From the NCBI GenBank assembly GCA_043755815.1, contig JAYUSF010000035.1, positions 1 to 26,291 of the forward strand: a stretch of 26,291 bases of DNA, read 5' to 3'. Position 1 is the stretch's first letter; each line of letters opens with the position of its first letter. The DNA comes from CAIWAH01 sp043755815 (lineage in GTDB: Bacteria > Verrucomicrobiota > Verrucomicrobiia > Limisphaerales > UBA9464). The notes below the pieces were generated by a model, which did no database searches, was not told the DNA's origin, and was given only the letters and a program-made list of their open reading frames with translations. Made by a program: the position numbers and the translations under genes. Shown piece by piece: positions 22,944 to 26,291 of this stretch.

Positions 22944-25900
22944 TTGCGGGCAACCGCCCAGGACGGCTGCTGCCAGGCTGACCGGCCGCGCTATCCTTCC
23001 GAAGCCTTCGCCTTTGAACACCTGCACGATTTCGGCGATTCGGGCTGCGCGATCTACGGGCCTTGGGCGGCGTTGATTGAAGGCCCGGATGGTCGGCTCT
23101 ACGGCACGGCCACTGGGCGGGGAGCCATCGGAGGAACCCCGATGGGCTTCAATCTCGGCACGGTCTTCGCGATCAACAAGGACGGAACTGGCTGCCAAGT
23201 TCTGCACCAGTTCACCGGTTTCCGGGTTGACCGCGACGGGGACAATCCCACCGCCAGTCTAGTGCTGAGCCCGGACGGATATCTTTACGGCACCACGGTG
23301 GAGGGGGGAGCCGGCTCTGGCACGGTGTTTCGCCTGCGGATTGACGGGAGCGACTATCGAGTCATCCACGCATTCGGCATCCCTACGGGCGGAAATCCGT
23401 ATGGTAAATTGCTCATCGGGGCCGACGGTGCGCTTTACGGCACCGCCTCCATAGGCCGGGTGAGCAACGGCGGCGTGGTGTTTCGGGTGCAGGAGGTCGC
23501 GCTTCCCCTCGGTGGCTCGAGCTTCCAGATGACTGTCCTGCATGAATTCCAAAACAGCACGATCGGGCTGCGGCCATTGTATGGCCCGACCGCGGGCTTG
23601 GAAGACGGCGGGGATGGATGGTTCTACGGCACTTGTGCCAACGGCGGGAGCTTGGAAACGGGCGGCGTTTACCGGATAGATGCTGCCGGAGCCTATGAGG
23701 AAATCTATGCGCCGACCTCCGACACTGGAGTGGTGTCGACCATTTTTTCGCGCTTGTTTCGGGCTTCGGACGGGGGGTTCTACGGCTACAGCAACAACAA
23801 CCGGATCAGTTCTGGAAGCGGCGGCTACGGCGCGTTCTTTCGCACCGTGTTTGAAGCCGGCGGCTGGCGAACCTCCATCCTGTTCGAGCCGGCCAGCCGG
23901 GCTGGCCACGTTGACCTCCAGCGTCCCTCGCAGGACATGCGGATGGTCGAGGGGCCGGATGGCCGGCTCTACGGGACCGGCCCGAGCGGCGGCGACGGCT
24001 CTTCCTATGGCGGGGTGTTTGTCACCCTCCGCAACGGGGATGACTTCAAGCCAGCGGTGCTGTTCCGTGACCGTGCGCCCAATCCCGGCCAAGCGCCCCG
24101 GGGCGGCCTGCTGCGGGCAAGCGATGGCTGGCTGTATGGCACCACTTCTGCCGGCGGCGCACACGGTGGCGGCACGCTGTTCCGGCTGCGGCCCGGGACA
24201 CTGACATTTCCCGTGATCACCGATGTGGCCACCCTGACTCAAGGGGCGGATTTCGACGCCTCCACTCCCGGAGCGGCCCCGGTGGAATACCAACGGGTGG
24301 CGCAGAAGGACATGCTGGTCCGGGTGCAACCCTACACGTTGGGGCCGCCAGACCGCATCACCAGCGCGAGTTTGCATGTCCTCAAATCAAGATTTGAGGG
24401 TTCCGGCGAGGTGAACGTTATGATTCCGGCAGTCAGCCTGCCCACGGGATCCATAGCGGGTCATGCCGCCGGGCTGTTCACGGGGGCACCGACCGTGGAG
24501 TTCTGGGTGCCCGCCAGCGTGCTGTCCCTTTCCGGAAACTATCACTTCACGCTGCGTTTGGCGATGGCGGGTAGCCCGGCGGTCCAACGTGTGCCTCTTC
24601 ATCTCGGACATATCGCTGTGCCAGGAGGGGGCGGGGTGGCTCCCGGACTGAGCCCGATTCACAAGTATATCAGCCCGGGAGTTGACCTTTCAGTGCTGCT
24701 TTTTCTGTCCAGCCGCGATCAAGCACGCCTCAAGCCCGACAACGTTCTGCCGTGGACCCCCGGGCACCGGAACATGATTCTGGAAACGCTGCTGGAAGTC
24801 GGGCGTCTGTTGCCGGTCAAGCGTGGCGTCTTCCCGTTCAGTCCCGGCAATACCAGTGCGGGACTCCGCTTCCAACTCGCTCCCAGCGTCATGGAGGCGT
24901 CTCCGCTCGAAACGGCGGCCCTCGCCCGCCGCCGCTTCCGGGCCCAAATGGGTGGAGTGCTCTACCGCCAAAACGCGGCCTTGGCGGCGCGCGGCATCCG
25001 CGACGGCTTCGATCTAGTCCTCGGGCTGGAGGCTACCTCCACCAACCGCGAAGTGGTGGTCACGCGCAGCGCGGACGGACGCAGGGGCGTCGTCTCATCG
25101 GAGTTCGGCATACACTCCCAACCTACTGCGCCCAGCCTGCTCTTGGCGGGCATCGCTGAAGCCCTTGGCGCCTCGCGTTCAACTGGACCCTTGGTGCTGC
25201 CGGAAGGGCGTCAGATGGTGAACCTGCTCACCCGGACCGTCGTGCCCGCACCGCAGCAGGTGGTGAATGCGGGCGCGTTCATAATCCCCGTCGGGCAGGC
25301 GGTGCTGCATGGGGCGGCGTGGAATTCGGTTGCCAGCCAATTGCGGGGCAGCCACCGCGACCTACGCGGCACCGCCAGTTCCGCGCGGCGGGCCAACGTC
25401 CCTCCCACGGCCGTCTTCCATCTGGGCGCGATCCTCGAAGCCTCCGGCACGGTGTCGGTCGAATTCTCTGAGCGGCTCACGGCGCCGGGACCGACTTTGA
25501 CGGAACCGGTTGCTGGCAGTCCTTGGCGGCTGGTGTTCGTAGGCGGCAATGGCCTGGAATTGAGTGCGGTTCCCTTTGCATCCGAGTTCGATGAGGAAGG
25601 TTTCGCCGTGGTCTTCCTCGACGTCGAGCTGCCGGCAGAAGCCACCGGTGTCCGGCTGGTGCGGGAAACCACGGTGCTGTGGGAAAAGACCTTCAGCAGC
25701 CAGCCGCCAGTGATCACCGCCCTCAGCACCAGCCTGCTCTCCGCCCAGCAGGTGCGGGTGACGTGGGCGGCGCAGGATGCCGACGGAGACGAGCTGACCT
25801 ACACCGTGGCGGCGCGGATTCAGGGCGAAGAAACGGATCGAGTGCTCGGTGTGGGACTGAAGGGCCATGAACTCACCTTCGACACATCACTGATGCCCAC

Positions 25901-26219
25901 CGGCGCGATTACCGCCAAACTGGAAGCTTCCGACGGCTTCAACGTGGCCTCCGCGGTGAGCGAAGCGTTCCAGAACTCGCCGTCTGAGCCGCTGGTGGCG
26001 ATCACGAAGTCCGGCGAAACCGGCTTGCGCCTGTCCAGTCAACCGGTGGCGCTGACGGGCGTGGCCTACGATGCCACTGCCGGAACCTTGCCGGGCGCTT
26101 CGCTCCGGTGGTTCGAGGGCGACACCCTGCTCGGCACCGGGGAGCAACTGGTGGTGAATCTGGCCACCGGCAATCACACGGTGCGCTTGGAGGCCACGGG
26201 ATTGCTCAATAGGTATTGA
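22944..26219 (+). CDS. GloVer tandem-repeat exported protein, disrupted at both ends
   Basis: 1091 codons. The first 400 or so residues hold about seven repeats of the type LYGTTVEGGAGSGTVFRL with FEHLHDFG/LHQFTG-like links, the choice-of-anchor GloVer repeat (Gloeobacter/Verrucomicrobia) that may form a beta-propeller. Residues about 425-800 are an unrecognised beta-rich region in which LLLAGIAEALGAS resembles a metallopeptidase HExxH helix without its histidines. The C-terminal third has Fn3/Ig-like modules (PPVITALSTSLLSAQQVRV; EPLVAITKSGETGL). The start is a TTG only because an in-frame TAA separates the true signal peptide upstream. The 3' end breaks within an Ig-like module (VRLEATGLLN, then RY and stop) where an IS1-like element begins. 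As it stands it would be unexported and lack its anchor. Confidence 0.78.
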   Translation: MRATAQDGCCQADRPRYPSEAFAFEHLHDFGDSGCAIYGPWAALIEGPDGRLYGTATGRGAIGGTPMGFNLGTVFAINKDGTGCQVLHQFTGFRVDRDGDNPTASLVLSPDGYLYGTTVEGGAGSGTVFRLRIDGSDYRVIHAFGIPTGGNPYGKLLIGADGALYGTASIGRVSNGGVVFRVQEVALPLGGSSFQMTVLHEFQNSTIGLRPLYGPTAGLEDGGDGWFYGTCANGGSLETGGVYRIDAAGAYEEIYAPTSDTGVVSTIFSRLFRASDGGFYGYSNNNRISSGSGGYGAFFRTVFEAGGWRTSILFEPASRAGHVDLQRPSQDMRMVEGPDGRLYGTGPSGGDGSSYGGVFVTLRNGDDFKPAVLFRDRAPNPGQAPRGGLLRASDGWLYGTTSAGGAHGGGTLFRLRPGTLTFPVITDVATLTQGADFDASTPGAAPVEYQRVAQKDMLVRVQPYTLGPPDRITSASLHVLKSRFEGSGEVNVMIPAVSLPTGSIAGHAAGLFTGAPTVEFWVPASVLSLSGNYHFTLRLAMAGSPAVQRVPLHLGHIAVPGGGGVAPGLSPIHKYISPGVDLSVLLFLSSRDQARLKPDNVLPWTPGHRNMILETLLEVGRLLPVKRGVFPFSPGNTSAGLRFQLAPSVMEASPLETAALARRRFRAQMGGVLYRQNAALAARGIRDGFDLVLGLEATSTNREVVVTRSADGRRGVVSSEFGIHSQPTAPSLLLAGIAEALGASRSTGPLVLPEGRQMVNLLTRTVVPAPQQVVNAGAFIIPVGQAVLHGAAWNSVASQLRGSHRDLRGTASSARRANVPPTAVFHLGAILEASGTVSVEFSERLTAPGPTLTEPVAGSPWRLVFVGGNGLELSAVPFASEFDEEGFAVVFLDVELPAEATGVRLVRETTVLWEKTFSSQPPVITALSTSLLSAQQVRVTWAAQDADGDELTYTVAARIQGEETDRVLGVGLKGHELTFDTSLMPTGAITAKLEASDGFNVASAVSEAFQNSPSEPLVAITKSGETGLRLSSQPVALTGVAYDATAGTLPGASLRWFEGDTLLGTGEQLVVNLATGNHTVRLEATGLLNRY

Positions 26220-26291
26220 TAAGTGCGGTGGGCTTGGCAGGCTTGGGGCATGAAGTGTCAGCATTGTGGCAGTGCAGCGGTGGTGAAGAAC
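26212..26291 (+). mobile_element. Left end of an IS1-like insertion sequence, cut by window edge
   Basis: The GloVer frame ends abruptly at about 26211. The following GGTATTGATAAG resembles the GGT-xx-TG start of IS1-family terminal repeats, and 38 nt in begins a zinc-finger transposase start. The exact boundary is uncertain by a few bases, because the other end and the target duplication lie outside. Confidence 0.6.
26250..26291 (+). CDS. IS1-family InsA-like transposase N-terminus (partial)
   Basis: Fourteen codons before the window ends: MKCQHCGSAAVVKN. The CxxCGS...VVKN pattern is the start of the zinc finger of IS1-family InsA-like proteins (commonly MxCPxCGSxxxVKNG). Too short for a firm family call, but the abrupt end of the upstream gene supports it. 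Confidence 0.6.
   Translation, partial: MKCQHCGSAAVVKN

Overview
The window is GC-rich bacterial chromosomal DNA, most likely from a member of the Verrucomicrobiota (Pedosphaera/Limisphaerales-like). This placement is inferred from the combination of a GloVer-type tandem-repeat surface protein, a PEP-CTERM protein, an ECF sigma factor paired with a membrane Ser/Thr kinase that carries carboxypeptidase-regulatory-like and PDZ-like outer domains, and an LpxI lipid A enzyme, which implies a Gram-negative envelope. No rRNA, tRNA or CRISPR array was seen.

Layout. Positions 1-1815: a left-truncated three-Cys-motif partner (TcmP) gene and its radical-SAM-like partner, which has lost the third cysteine of its cluster motif. 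Positions 1862-5493, plus strand: a PaaI-type thioesterase, then a tightly packed dapF - TPR protein - metallophosphatase run. Positions 5518-6889, minus strand: lpxI and a small unknown gene interrupted by an in-frame stop. Then a HAD hydrolase (+), a NifS-type cysteine desulfurase (-), ComEC (-), a PduO-type cobalamin adenosyltransferase (+), LarB (-), class II fructose-bisphosphate aldolase (+), cysteine synthase (-) and an MFS transporter (+). This middle part is ordinary housekeeping and cofactor metabolism in short units that mostly alternate strand, with clear hairpin terminators at several convergent junctions.

Positions 17259-26291 are accessory. A minus-strand ECF sigma gene and a membrane Ser/Thr kinase are separated by a RAYT (REP-associated tyrosine transposase) gene flanked by REP/BIME hairpins. 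Divergent from the sigma gene is a PEP-CTERM protein gene interrupted by an in-frame TAA. After it comes a very large GloVer-repeat protein whose signal peptide is cut off by an in-frame TAA and whose 3' end is truncated by what looks like the left end of an IS1-like element.

The most notable pattern is a set of single-codon lesions (Cys to Tyr in the radical SAM motif, TGA in the small gene, TAA in two exported-protein genes). Each could come from one C:G to T:A transition. They suggest ongoing decay of accessory genes, or sequence error, and should be checked against reads. The RAYT/REP block, whose stop codon lies in a REP hairpin loop, is the other structure worth a close look.
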